DNA of 64,000 bases, taken from the NCBI RefSeq assembly GCF_001645125.1, contig NZ_LXKA01000265.1:1-64000 (forward strand), given 5' to 3'. Shown here piece after piece: positions 26,581 to 36,148 of the stretch (within the stretch, counting starts at the first letter, position 1; each line of letters starts with the position of its first letter). The translations under genes were made by a program, and so were the position numbers. This stretch comes from Paraburkholderia ginsengiterrae. GTDB lineage: Bacteria; Pseudomonadota; Gammaproteobacteria; Burkholderiales; Burkholderiaceae. The notes beneath the pieces are model-generated. The model was given only the letters and a program-made list of their open reading frames with translations, did no database searches and had not been told where the DNA came from.

Positions 26581-27156
26581 ATGGTTTTGCCACTCGATAA
26601 CAAGGCACACGTTGCAGTCGCTATAGGAAGCAAAGTTCGCGCGCTTCGCCAACGGCTCAAGCGCACGCTGGATGAAGTGGCAACAACCGCCGGGATTTCC
26701 AAGCCTTTTCTGTCGCAAGTTGAACGGGGTCACGCAACACCATCGATTACATCGCTAGTCGGTATTGCTCGAGCTTTAGGCGTCACGGTGCAGTACTTCG
26801 TCGACACGCCGACTGAAGACAAGTCGGTGCGTCGAGGAAGTGATTTGAAGTACTTCGGCTTTGACGGTAGCGCCAATCTTTTTGGCCGGCTCACGAATCT
26901 GTCGGTCGGCAGCCAGCTGGAAGTCATTCTCGTCAAGATGCCGGTGGGGCAGAACCCATCGGAGGTCACGACGCACGCGGGAGAAGAGTTTCTGTACGTG
27001 ATGAGCGGCCAGATCTCGCTCACGCTAGAAGGTACAACGTTCGTATTGCAGGCGGGTGACACGGCTCATTACGAGTCCACGGTACCGCACGCCTGGCATA
27101 ACACGGCCCGCGAAGAAGCAGTGCTTGTTTGGGTGGGCACGCCAAGATTGTTCTAG
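26581..27156 (+). CDS. XRE-type regulator with C-terminal cupin
   Basis: This 191-residue regulator starts at ATG 26581, 10 nt after AGGGG; a TTG at 26557 is a weaker option. The helix-turn-helix covers about 18-72 (LDEVATTAGISKPFLSQVER, then HATPSITSLVGIARALG). The cupin covers about 115-188 (THAGEEFLYVMSGQ and GDTAHYESTVPHAWHN). In this family the cupin senses a small ligand. It sits between the TonB cluster and the TonB-dependent receptor on the same strand, so the receptor is its most likely target. Confidence 0.9.
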   Translation: MVLPLDNKAHVAVAIGSKVRALRQRLKRTLDEVATTAGISKPFLSQVERGHATPSITSLVGIARALGVTVQYFVDTPTEDKSVRRGSDLKYFGFDGSANLFGRLTNLSVGSQLEVILVKMPVGQNPSEVTTHAGEEFLYVMSGQISLTLEGTTFVLQAGDTAHYESTVPHAWHNTAREEAVLVWVGTPRLF

Positions 27157-27537
27157 TGCCGTACTCCCTGTTTTTTTCGTGAGAGCGGTCGTTTCACATT
27201 TGTAAGCATTACTTAATGTTCGGCCGGATGTTTGAGCTGCAAAGGCTGCGCGTTGTCCTTCGTATCTGATGCAGCACAGCAGATGAAATTAGTTTGAAGG
27301 TGTTTTGATATTAATTTGTAATAAATTAGTAGTCCGATTTTGATCGACATGAAGAGCTCCGTCTATCTGGCTGTGATTGATATGCCGGCATGCCGTTGGC
27401 CGGTTTGACGAGCAGAAAAGAACACGGGGCGGCTTTGACGGAGCGCGGCGCGAAAGCGCCGTTTTTCAAGTGGAGAGGTTCATAAGACCTCTCTTCACAT
27501 ACTGCTGTGGCCTTACTGACGAGCGAGAAGGGGAAAA
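27157..27537. other. Leader and promoter region of the TonB-dependent receptor
   Basis: About 380 nt, with an AT-rich part at 27180-27340 likely to hold the promoter. It is followed by a terminator-like hairpin with a T run (27446-27466) and a second 7-bp hairpin (27473-27493). The ribosome binding site AAGGGG lies just before the ATG at 27538. Confidence 0.5.
27446..27466 (+). terminator. Terminator-like hairpin in receptor leader
   Basis: CGGCGC and GCGCCG form a perfect 6-bp stem around a GAAA tetraloop and are followed by TTTTT. This is a canonical intrinsic terminator form. It lies 71 nt upstream of the receptor start, so it may either end upstream transcription or act as an attenuator. 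Confidence 0.6.
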
Positions 27538-30285
27538 ATGAAACAAAGGGCATTGGCGCTGGCCATCAAAAGAATAATCTGGGCTGAACTGGCGTTGTCG
27601 GCCGCAATCGCCGTTCCGGCGTTTGCGCAAAGCCAGCCGGCCACGACCGGAGATGCAGCGGCCGCGACGACGACGGAAAGCAAACCCGCTGCTGCGGCTG
27701 CGGCTCCGGCAGCCGCATCGGGCGCCGCAGCGACTTCCGCGGAAGGCAGCGCTGCTGGCACCACGGGCAAGGGGAACGTCCAGCAACTGAAGAAGTTTGA
27801 AGTGACCGGCTCGCTGATTCGCAGCTCCGACAAGGTCGGCTTCAATCAGGTTCAGACGGTTTCCCAGAAAGAAATTCAGAACAGCGGTGCCACGACGGTT
27901 GCAGACTTCCTGCGCGACACCGCCGCCAACTCCGCCAATAGCTGGAGCGAAGGCCAGGCCGGCAACTTTGCCGCGGGCGCGGCGGGTATCGCCCTGCGCG
28001 GCCTCAGCGAAAAGTACACGCTGGTGCTGGTGGACGGACAGCGCGCGGCGCCGTTCGCGTTCTTCTCGAACAGCGTCGACTCGTTCTTCGACCTGAACAC
28101 GCTGCCGCTGAACTCGATCGACCGGATCGAAATCGTGAAGACCGGTGCAGTGTCGCAGTACGGCTCGGACGCCGTCGCGGGCGTGGTCAACATCATCACG
28201 AAACACAACTACCAGGGGCTGACGCTCGACGGCAGCTACGGCAGCGCCATCAACGGCGGCGGCGGCGCGGGCGCGACCAAGTTCAGCGCACTGGGCGGCT
28301 TCGGCGACCTCAACTCCGATCGCTTCAACGTGACGGCGGCGGCCAGCTACTACAAGTCGAACGGCATCACGCTCGCGGACCGCGACTCGACGCGCAACCA
28401 GGACTTCACGAATCAGGCAGGCGGGTTCTCGCTGCTCGGGCCGTCGTACTGGAACCTGCCTGGCGGCGGGGTGCAGGCGCTAAACAACTGCCCGTTTGGC
28501 GGCTCGGTGCGTCCGGCAGCCACCAACTCGCTGACGGCGGGATCGGCCGGCACGGTCTGCGGCTTGAACACCGCCGAAGGCACGTCCATCGCGCCGATGA
28601 TGGACCGTCTGAACGCGAAGATTCACGCTGACTTCAAGATCAACGATCAGACCACCGCGTTCGCGGACTTCCTCGTCAGCGACAACCACACCACCACGAA
28701 CGATGGTCTGTGGGGCAACGTTGTCGGCAATCCGCAAGCCCCCGCGCTGGTGTATAACCCGCAGACGAAGCTGCTGAGCCCGTTCAACTTCACTGTGCCG
28801 GCGGGCAATCCGTACAACCCGTTCGGTGTGGCCACGCCGCTCACGTATGCCTTCCCGAATACGATCGCGGAGAAGACGGATTCCGTGTACTGGCGCGCGT
28901 CTACGGGCGTCAAGGGATCGTTTAACCTGCCGAACGGTGAATGGGATTGGGCGTCGTCGATCAGCCATTCGCAAAGCACGGTTTCGAACACCTACACGAA
29001 CCAGATCAATTCCTCCGTCCTGAATGACATCTACCAGAACGGCACGCTGAATTTCGCGAATCCGGCCGCTACGCCGAACGCGTTCAACGGGCTGTACATG
29101 GACGCGAACAACCTGGGTATCTCGAAGCTCGATACGGTCGACGCAACGCTGTCGACACCGGAACTCTTCCATCTGCCGGCGGGTGACGTGGGTCTCGGCT
29201 TCGGTGCGCAGTTCACGCACCAGAGCGAAACGATGAATCCGGGTGGGGCGTTCGCAGACGGCCTCGTCATCAACCCGAATCTCCAGACGGTGGACGGCCA
29301 GCGCAACGTTGCGGCTGTGTACTACCAGGTCGACGTTCCAATCATCCACAACCTGACGTTCAGCCAGTCGGGCCGTTACGACCACTACAGCGATGTCGGT
29401 GGTGCGTTCTCGCCGCGCTTCGCGCTGCGTTATCAACCGGTTCAGGCGCTGACGATGTACACGTCGTACAGCCGCGGCTTCCGCGCACCGACGTTCGTCG
29501 AGAACAGCAAGTCGCAAACGATCGGTCTCCAGGTGGATCCGGCCACTGGCCAGAACTACACGTCGATCACGGAGGGCAACCCGAACCTGTCGCCGGAGCG
29601 CACGAAGAACTTCAACATCGGCTTCGAACTGTCGCCGACGCGTACGACCGATGTGGGCTTCGACTGGTACAAGATCCGCGTGGATAACGTGATCGGCCAG
29701 GGTACGCCTTCGCAGATCGTCACGGACGCCAACGGCAACCTCCTGTACAAGGTGATTCCGTATTCGAACCTGGGCTACCTCGACACGAACGGTTTTGAAG
29801 GCACGTTCCGCCAGGCACTGCCGACGAAGACCGCCGGTACGTTCACCCTGTCGGCCGACTGGGCGTATGTGGACAGCTTCAAGATCGGCTTCCCGGGTGC
29901 AGCTCCGGTGAATGGCGCGGGTAACAACTTCACCATCACTCAGCCGTTCGGCGGCAGCTTCCCGCGCTGGAGAGGCAACACCACGCTGGACTGGACGTAT
30001 CACAAGTTCGACGCAGCGCTCACCTGGCAGTTCACGGGTCCGTACGCGCAGAACCTGTTGCCCCAGCCGAACAAAGTGGGTTCGTACAGCCAGTTCAACC
30101 TGATGATGACGTACACCGGCATCAAGAACTGGACGATCTATGGCGGCATCAACAACATCTTCAACCGTACGCCGCCGTACGATCCGATCTTCGCGAACGG
30201 TACGCTGAATCAGACGGGCTACGACGAGTCGCTGTATTCGTACATCGGCCGTTTCGCCCAGATCGGCGCAACCTACAAGTTCTAA
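27538..30285 (+). CDS. TonB-dependent outer membrane receptor
   Basis: This 915-residue receptor has a signal peptide (about 1-30, ending AFAQ) and an Ala/Thr-rich linker (about 33-80). A TonB-box-like FEVTGS segment at about 85 is followed by the plug domain with LRGLSEKYTLVLVDGQRAAP and SAVAGVVNIIT-type motifs (about 95-220). A large beta-barrel follows, ending in the aromatic C-terminal TYKF typical of outer membrane proteins. The barrel resembles the large oligosaccharide/peptide-type TonB receptors rather than classical siderophore receptors. It lies just upstream of a peptide ABC importer, TldD/E and acetyltransferases, which hints at a peptide-like substrate. Confidence 0.93.
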   Translation: MKQRALALAIKRIIWAELALSAAIAVPAFAQSQPATTGDAAAATTTESKPAAAAAAPAAASGAAATSAEGSAAGTTGKGNVQQLKKFEVTGSLIRSSDKVGFNQVQTVSQKEIQNSGATTVADFLRDTAANSANSWSEGQAGNFAAGAAGIALRGLSEKYTLVLVDGQRAAPFAFFSNSVDSFFDLNTLPLNSIDRIEIVKTGAVSQYGSDAVAGVVNIITKHNYQGLTLDGSYGSAINGGGGAGATKFSALGGFGDLNSDRFNVTAAASYYKSNGITLADRDSTRNQDFTNQAGGFSLLGPSYWNLPGGGVQALNNCPFGGSVRPAATNSLTAGSAGTVCGLNTAEGTSIAPMMDRLNAKIHADFKINDQTTAFADFLVSDNHTTTNDGLWGNVVGNPQAPALVYNPQTKLLSPFNFTVPAGNPYNPFGVATPLTYAFPNTIAEKTDSVYWRASTGVKGSFNLPNGEWDWASSISHSQSTVSNTYTNQINSSVLNDIYQNGTLNFANPAATPNAFNGLYMDANNLGISKLDTVDATLSTPELFHLPAGDVGLGFGAQFTHQSETMNPGGAFADGLVINPNLQTVDGQRNVAAVYYQVDVPIIHNLTFSQSGRYDHYSDVGGAFSPRFALRYQPVQALTMYTSYSRGFRAPTFVENSKSQTIGLQVDPATGQNYTSITEGNPNLSPERTKNFNIGFELSPTRTTDVGFDWYKIRVDNVIGQGTPSQIVTDANGNLLYKVIPYSNLGYLDTNGFEGTFRQALPTKTAGTFTLSADWAYVDSFKIGFPGAAPVNGAGNNFTITQPFGGSFPRWRGNTTLDWTYHKFDAALTWQFTGPYAQNLLPQPNKVGSYSQFNLMMTYTGIKNWTIYGGINNIFNRTPPYDPIFANGTLNQTGYDESLYSYIGRFAQIGATYKF

Positions 30286-30313
30286 CGCCTGCCTGATTGG
30301 GCTGAAGAGTGCG

Positions 30314-30358
30314 CCGCTCCGGTTCCATGCAAGTTGGGAACCGGAGCGGTGTTTTTTT
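30314..30358 (+). terminator. Strong intrinsic terminator after the receptor gene
   Basis: A 13-bp stem (30314-30326 with 30337-30349; CCGCTCCGGTTCC and its complement) is followed by GT and seven T. This is the best intrinsic terminator in the window. It separates the receptor from yejA, so the transporter operon needs its own promoter or read-through. Confidence 0.9.
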
Positions 30359-30396
30359 GGCGACGCATCATAGTGCGGTAGTGCAGGCCGGCTGCC

Positions 30397-32364
30397 GTGG
30401 CAATGAACCGATGCGCACCGTATGAGCTGATGAAAAGAATGATGAATTCCGGACCGCTGCGCGCGCACGACGCCGTCAGATGCTTATTCGTCGCGGTGCG
30501 CCGCGCCATGAGCATCGCATTGGCCGCCGCGCCTGGCGCACTGGCGGCGTTCGGTGCGATACCGGTGGCCGTGCAGGCCAGCCCGTCCATCGCGCAGTAT
30601 GACCAACCGAAATACCCCGCCGATTTCACGCATTTCGATTACGCGAATCCCGACGCGCCGGCCAACGGCACGATGAGTTTCGAGAACTACAACGAACTGC
30701 AAACCTACGATTCACTGAATCCGTTTCTGGTGCGTGGCGCACCCGCGCCGGACATCCAGAATCTGATGTTCGATACGCTGATGCAGCGTAGCTGGGATGA
30801 ACTGGCCTCCGAGTATCCGTTGATCGCGGACGACGTGGAGGTGGCCGCCGACCTGAATTCGGCGACATTCCATATCAATCCCGCCGCGCGCTTTTCCAAT
30901 GGCGACCCGATCACCGCCGCGGACGTCAAATATTCGTTCGAAACGCTGACGAGTCCGCAGGCCTCGCCGCTTTTCAATGCGCAGTTCTCGGTGATCAAAA
31001 GTGCGACCGTGATCGACAAGAACACGATTCGCTTCGATTTCAAGCGGGCAGAGCGCGACGCGCCGCTGATTGCAGGCGATCTGCCGATTTTCTCGCCGAA
31101 GTGGGGCATGCAGCCCAATGGAAAGCGCTTGCCGTTCGACCAGATCGCCACCATGCCGCCGATCAGCAGCGGTGCCTATCTGATCGAAGAGCGCAAGAAC
31201 GACAAGCAGATCGCGTATCGCCGCAATCCTGACTACTGGGCGGCGAACTTGCCGTCGCGGCGCGGCATGTTCCGCTTCGAGCGCATTACGTTCAAGCTGT
31301 ATCGCGACCATTACACGCAACTCGAAGCGTTCAAGGCGGGTGACGCGGACACTATCGTCGAATACAGCGCGACGCAATGGGCGCGCAAATACGTCGGCAA
31401 GAACTTCGACAATGGTATGTTGAAGAAAGGCGACTTCGCCGATGGTCCCGCGCAGATGCAAGGCATGCTGATGAATCTGCGCAAGCCGATGTTCCAGGAC
31501 CCGCGTGTGCGCCACGCGTTGACCATGGCGTTCGACTACGACTGGATGAACCGGATGATGTTCTACGGTCAATACCGGCGCACCAGCAGCTATTTCGAAG
31601 CGAGTCCGTTCGGCGCGACCGGCATGCCGAGCCCGAAGGAATTGGCGTTGCTCGAGCCGTTAAGAGGCAGCGTGCCGCCGGAAGTGTTCGGCCCGATGCT
31701 GAAGCAGCCCGACACGATCGCACCGAATTCGTTGCGCGGCAATCTGCGGGTAGCGCGCGATCTGCTGGCGCAAGCCGGCTGGCACTATCGCGACGGCGCA
31801 TTGCGCGACGCCAACGGTACGCCGATGACAATCGAGATCATGGACGATCAGCCCGGCATGGACCGGCTGATTCTGCCGTACATGCAGGCGCTCGGCATGC
31901 TCGGCATCCAGGCGCACATGCGCGAGATCGACAGCGCGCTATACCAGAAGCGCCTCGACAATTTCGAATACGACATGACCACTTTCATCTACCCGCCGGT
32001 GACGATTCCCGGCGCGGAGTTGACGCGCCGCTTCGGCAGTGCGGCTGCGTCGGAAGTCGGATCTGAAAACTATCCGGGCATCCGCTCGAAAGCCGTCGAC
32101 TCGCTGATTCATTCCGCCCTGTCCGCCAACACGCTCGACGATCTGGAAGCGGCAACCCGCGCGCTGGATCGCGTGCTGATCAACTCGTTCTACCTCGTGC
32201 CGGAGTACTACGCACCGGGCGCGCGGATCGGCTACAAATCGACGCTCGGCTATCCGTCCAAGGTGCCGATGTCCTATCAATACGAAGACTGGGTCATCGA
32301 TTACTGGTACGACAAGGCGCCGCCTGCCCAGACCGCATCTTCCACCCCGGCTACGGCCCATTGA
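30397..32364 (+). CDS. yejA: Peptide/microcin C-type ABC transporter substrate-binding protein
   Basis: This solute-binding protein of up to 655 residues belongs to family 5 (peptide/nickel binding) and is closest to YejA. After a long leader ending in an AVQA signal cleavage site (about residue 60), the mature protein begins PSIAQYDQPKYPADFTHFDY. It includes the typical YDSLNPFLVRG, ADVKYSFETL and RVRHALTMAFDYDWMN motifs. The GTG at 30397 gives the longest form; internal ATGs at 30403, 30430 and 30439 are possible. YejA-type proteins deliver peptides, including microcin C and other peptide antibiotics, to the inner membrane importer. The permease gene follows 8 nt later. Confidence 0.9.
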   Translation: MAMNRCAPYELMKRMMNSGPLRAHDAVRCLFVAVRRAMSIALAAAPGALAAFGAIPVAVQASPSIAQYDQPKYPADFTHFDYANPDAPANGTMSFENYNELQTYDSLNPFLVRGAPAPDIQNLMFDTLMQRSWDELASEYPLIADDVEVAADLNSATFHINPAARFSNGDPITAADVKYSFETLTSPQASPLFNAQFSVIKSATVIDKNTIRFDFKRAERDAPLIAGDLPIFSPKWGMQPNGKRLPFDQIATMPPISSGAYLIEERKNDKQIAYRRNPDYWAANLPSRRGMFRFERITFKLYRDHYTQLEAFKAGDADTIVEYSATQWARKYVGKNFDNGMLKKGDFADGPAQMQGMLMNLRKPMFQDPRVRHALTMAFDYDWMNRMMFYGQYRRTSSYFEASPFGATGMPSPKELALLEPLRGSVPPEVFGPMLKQPDTIAPNSLRGNLRVARDLLAQAGWHYRDGALRDANGTPMTIEIMDDQPGMDRLILPYMQALGMLGIQAHMREIDSALYQKRLDNFEYDMTTFIYPPVTIPGAELTRRFGSAAASEVGSENYPGIRSKAVDSLIHSALSANTLDDLEAATRALDRVLINSFYLVPEYYAPGARIGYKSTLGYPSKVPMSYQYEDWVIDYWYDKAPPAQTASSTPATAH

Positions 32365-32372
32365 GGCTCAGC

Positions 32373-33425
32373 ATGCTTGCCTACATTCTCAGACGTTTGC
32401 TATTGATGGTGCCGACTCTGCTCGGCGTCGTGACCCTGACCTTTGTCGTCACGCAGTTCGTGCCGGGTGGGCCGGTCGAACAGGTGATGACGCAACTCCG
32501 CCACGGCACTGGCCGTGGCGGAGAGGCGGGGGCGGGTGGCGGCGGTTATCACGGCAGCCAGGGCGTCGATCCGCAGCAGATCGAGCAGATCAAGAAGCAG
32601 TTCGGCTTCGACAAGCCGCCGCTCGAACGCTACGTGCTGATGCTCAAGCATTACGCGACTTTCGATCTCGGCCAGTCCTACTACCAGCACGAAAGCGTGT
32701 GGGCCGTCATCAAATCGAAGCTTCCGGTGTCGATCACGCTCGGCTTATGGACGGTGATGCTCACCTATCTGATATCGGTGCCGCTGGGCATCGCGAAAGC
32801 GGTGCGCAACGGTTCACGCTTCGATACCGTCACGAGTGTTCTGGTGCTTGCCGGCTATGCGATTCCTGGTTTCGTGCTCGGCGTGCTGCTCCTGATGCTC
32901 TTTGGCGGCGGCACGTTCTGGCAGGTGTTTCCCATGCGCGGCCTGACGTCGGATAACTTCAACGACCTCAGCGTGTTCGGCAAGGTACTCGACTATCTCT
33001 GGCACATCGTGCTGCCGGTCACGGCCTCGGTGGTGGGCAACTTTGCGATCGTGACGATTCTGACCAAGAACACCTTTCTCGAAGAGATCGGCCGCCAGTA
33101 CGTGCTGACCGCGCGCGCCAAGGGCGCGCCGGAGCGAGACGTGCTGTGGAAGCACGTGCTGCGCAATGCCGCGATTCCCTTGCTGACCGGTTTGCCGGCG
33201 GCCTTCGTCGGGGCGTTCCTGAACGGCAATCTGCTGATCGAAACGCTGTTCTCGCTCGACGGCATGGGCCAACTGTCATACGACTCGGTGATTCGCCGCG
33301 ATTATCCGGTCGTGCTGGGTTCGTTGTTTCTGTTCACGCTGATTGCCCTCGTAACCAAACTCATTGCTGACGTCTGCTATGTCCTCGTCGACCCCCGCAT
33401 CCAATTCAACCGCCTGGACCACTGA
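32373..33425 (+). CDS. yejB: ABC transporter permease YejB-type
   Basis: This 350-residue inner membrane permease of the peptide importer class starts at ATG 32373. It has about six membrane helices, starting MLAYILRRLLLMVPTLLGVV, and a binding-protein-dependent transport motif (EEIGRQYVLTARAKGAPERD). A Gly-rich insertion lies at about 45-65, as in YejB relatives. It works with the YejE-type permease and YejF ATPase. Its 3' end overlaps the next gene by 47 nt. Confidence 0.92.
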   Translation: MLAYILRRLLLMVPTLLGVVTLTFVVTQFVPGGPVEQVMTQLRHGTGRGGEAGAGGGGYHGSQGVDPQQIEQIKKQFGFDKPPLERYVLMLKHYATFDLGQSYYQHESVWAVIKSKLPVSITLGLWTVMLTYLISVPLGIAKAVRNGSRFDTVTSVLVLAGYAIPGFVLGVLLLMLFGGGTFWQVFPMRGLTSDNFNDLSVFGKVLDYLWHIVLPVTASVVGNFAIVTILTKNTFLEEIGRQYVLTARAKGAPERDVLWKHVLRNAAIPLLTGLPAAFVGAFLNGNLLIETLFSLDGMGQLSYDSVIRRDYPVVLGSLFLFTLIALVTKLIADVCYVLVDPRIQFNRLDH

Positions 33426-34494
33426 GTCGTCCGGCGTGGCGCACGCGGCATCGCCGTCGCCGTGGCGGCGTACGTGGCTGCGCTTCAAGCAGCAGCGTCT
33501 GGGCTACTGGAGCCTCGTGATCTTCGTGTCGCTCTTCGCCATCAGCCTGCTTGGCGAAGTGCTGTCCAACGACCGGCCTCTGGTCGTCCGTTACAACGGG
33601 CAGTACTATTTCCCGATTGTGAAGGACTACTCCGAGACGCTGTTCGGCGGAGATTTTCCGGCACGAGCGAATTACCTCGACCCGTATATCCGTTCGCGGC
33701 TCGAGTCGAATGGCAACTTCGCGATCTATCCGCCGAATCATTTCCACTACGACACGATCGACTACTTCGCCGCCCATCCGTATCCGGCACCTCCCACTAC
33801 GAGCAACTGGCTCGGCACGGACCAGTTTGGCCGCGATGTGCTCGCGCGGCTGCTGTATGGCTTCCGGTTGTCCGTGCTGATGGCGTTGGCGCTCACTGTC
33901 TCCGGTGTATTGGTCGGCGTGCTGACCGGCGCGGTGCAGGGCTTTTACGGCGGGCGCACCGATCTGATCGGCCAGCGCTTGTGTGAAATCTGGAGCTCGA
34001 TGCCCGACCTGTATCTGCTGATCATCTTCGCATCGATCTTCGAGCCGACGCTGTGGCTGCTATTCATTCTTCTGTCGATGTTCGGCTGGCTCGCGTTGTC
34101 GGACTACGTGCGCGCCGAATTCCTGCGCAACCGTTCGCTCGATTACGTGAAGGCGGCACGCACCATGGGTCTGAGCAACTGGCAGATCATGTGGCACCAC
34201 GTGTTGCCCAACAGCCTGACGCCGGTGATTACCTTCCTGCCATTCCGCATGAGCGCTGCGATTCTCTCGCTGACCAGCCTTGACTTTCTGGGTCTAGGTG
34301 TACCGCCGCCCACGCCGAGCCTCGGCGAACTGCTTCAGGAGGGCAAGAACAATCTCGACGCGTGGTGGATCTCGATCTCGGCATTCGCCGCGCTGGTGAT
34401 CACGCTGTTGCTGTTGACGTTCATGGGCGACGCATTGCGCAATGCGCTCGATACGCGCTCGCGTGGTTCGGCTTTTGGCGGAGGTCCGCGATGA
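33379..34494 (+). CDS. yejE: ABC transporter permease YejE-type
   Basis: This 371-residue second permease starts at ATG 33379, inside the end of yejB (47-nt overlap). A Ser/Pro-rich N-terminus leads into the first membrane helix near 36-57. A large periplasmic loop (about 60-150) follows, then about five more helices with the DYVKAARTMGLSNWQIMWHHV coupling motif. The translational start could be a little further downstream, for example before WRRTWLRFKQQRLGYWSLVI. It overlaps the ATPase gene by ATGA. Confidence 0.92.
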   Translation: MSSSTPASNSTAWTTESSGVAHAASPSPWRRTWLRFKQQRLGYWSLVIFVSLFAISLLGEVLSNDRPLVVRYNGQYYFPIVKDYSETLFGGDFPARANYLDPYIRSRLESNGNFAIYPPNHFHYDTIDYFAAHPYPAPPTTSNWLGTDQFGRDVLARLLYGFRLSVLMALALTVSGVLVGVLTGAVQGFYGGRTDLIGQRLCEIWSSMPDLYLLIIFASIFEPTLWLLFILLSMFGWLALSDYVRAEFLRNRSLDYVKAARTMGLSNWQIMWHHVLPNSLTPVITFLPFRMSAAILSLTSLDFLGLGVPPPTPSLGELLQEGKNNLDAWWISISAFAALVITLLLLTFMGDALRNALDTRSRGSAFGGGPR

Positions 34495-36131
34495 TCTCGA
34501 AGCAGAAAACAGACGGCCGGCCCTTGCTGGAAATCGACCGTTTCTCGGTGCGTTTCGGCGAGAAGGTCGCCGTGCACGAACTCAGCCTCTCGATTGCGCG
34601 CGGCGAGCGCGTGGCGCTGGTCGGCGAATCCGGTTCAGGTAAGAGCGTGACGGCGTTATCCATTCTGCGCCTCGTCGAGCATGCGCAATTGAGCGGGCGG
34701 ATGCTGCTCGACGGCGAAGACCTGTTGCAGAAAACCGAGCAGCAGATGCGCGGACTGCGCGGCGCCGACGTCGCGATGGTGTTTCAGGAGCCGATGACGG
34801 CGCTCAATCCGCTCTTCACGATCGGCAAGCAGATTGCAGAGAGCCTGCGCCTGCACGAGGGCTTGCGGCCGAACGAGGCGCGCACGCGTGGCATCGAACT
34901 GCTCCGGCGTACCGGCATTCCCGAGCCGGAGCGGCGCATCGACAGTTTTCCGCACCAGTTGTCCGGTGGCCAGCGCCAGCGCGCGATGATCGCGATGGCG
35001 CTCGCGTGCCGTCCGCGTCTGTTGCTTGCCGACGAACCCACCACTGCGCTCGACGTCACCGTGCGCCAGCAAATTGTCGACCTGCTAATCGAGTTGCAGG
35101 AACAGGAGGCCGCCGAGCGCGGCATGGCTGTGTTGCTGATTACGCACGACCTCAACCTGGTGAGGCGCTTCGCGCAACGCGTCGCGGTGATGGAGAAGGG
35201 CGTGCTGGTGGAAACCAACACCACCGAGGAACTCTTCACCCGCCCGCAGCATCCGTACACGCAACGCCTGCTGGATAGCGAACCGCGCCGGGCGGTCGAG
35301 CCCGTCGAGGCGGATGCGCCCACGCTGCTGGACGTGCAGGGCCTCGCGGTCGACTACCGCACCTCCGCGAAAGGCTGGCGGTCCATGTTTGGCCGCTCCA
35401 CGTTTCGCGCGGTGCATGACGTCGATCTGAGTTTGCGGCGCGGCGAAACGCTCGGCATTGTCGGCGAATCCGGCTCGGGCAAGTCGACGCTCGCGGCGAC
35501 CGTGCTCGGCTTGCAGAGGCCAGCGGCCGGTCAAATTCACATCGACGAACTGCCGCTTGCCACGCTGAAGACGGCGCGCACGCGCCGGGCGCTGTATTCG
35601 CGTATGCAGGTCGTGTTTCAGGACCCGTTCGGCTCGCTGTCGCCGCGCATGACCGTGGAGCAGATCATCGGCGAAGGGCTTGCGGTGCATCGGCCGGACG
35701 TGGATGCGAAGGCGCGGCGCGGCCGCATTGGCAGCCTGCTCGAGGAAGTCGGCATGCCCGCCGACGCGATGCTGCGCTATCCGCATGAGTTCTCCGGCGG
35801 CCAGCGCCAGCGCATTGCGATTGCGCGGGCGCTCGCGGTCGAGCCTGAACTGCTGGTGCTCGATGAGCCGACCAGCGCGCTCGACGTCTCGATTCAGAAA
35901 CAGGTGCTGAATCTACTGACAAAACTGCAGAAAAAGTACAAGCTAAGCTATTTGTTCATTACGCACGACCTCGCGGTGATGCGAGCCATGGCGCATCGTG
36001 TGATCGTCATGAAGTCGGGGCGCATTGTCGAAGCCGGCGACACGCTCGACGTGTTGCACGCGCCTTCGCATCCGTACACCCGTTCGCTGCTGGCGGCCTC
36101 GCTCGACGCGTCGCAAGTGGATGCTGCGTAG
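34491..36131 (+). CDS. yejF: Double ATPase of the Yej-type peptide importer
   Basis: This protein of about 546 residues contains two ABC ATPase domains. Domain 1 (about 8-265) has GESGSGKSVTAL, LSGGQRQRAMIAMALACRP and DEPTTALDVT. Domain 2 (about 280-535) has GESGSGKSTLAATV, FSGGQRQRIAIARALA and DEPTSALDVS. The fused arrangement is that of YejF, where one chain powers both permeases. The start at ATG 34491 overlaps the yejE stop. It is followed 17 nt later by the TldD-like gene. Confidence 0.93.
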   Translation: MISKQKTDGRPLLEIDRFSVRFGEKVAVHELSLSIARGERVALVGESGSGKSVTALSILRLVEHAQLSGRMLLDGEDLLQKTEQQMRGLRGADVAMVFQEPMTALNPLFTIGKQIAESLRLHEGLRPNEARTRGIELLRRTGIPEPERRIDSFPHQLSGGQRQRAMIAMALACRPRLLLADEPTTALDVTVRQQIVDLLIELQEQEAAERGMAVLLITHDLNLVRRFAQRVAVMEKGVLVETNTTEELFTRPQHPYTQRLLDSEPRRAVEPVEADAPTLLDVQGLAVDYRTSAKGWRSMFGRSTFRAVHDVDLSLRRGETLGIVGESGSGKSTLAATVLGLQRPAAGQIHIDELPLATLKTARTRRALYSRMQVVFQDPFGSLSPRMTVEQIIGEGLAVHRPDVDAKARRGRIGSLLEEVGMPADAMLRYPHEFSGGQRQRIAIARALAVEPELLVLDEPTSALDVSIQKQVLNLLTKLQKKYKLSYLFITHDLAVMRAMAHRVIVMKSGRIVEAGDTLDVLHAPSHPYTRSLLAASLDASQVDAA

Positions 36132-36148
36132 ACTCATATGGGAAGAGC

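Noticed and set aside
28480-30468. Long minus-strand frame of about 660 codons opposite the receptor gene
   Set aside because: It is arginine- and valine-rich nonsense typical of antisense frames in GC-rich DNA. The + strand encodes a clear TonB-dependent receptor.
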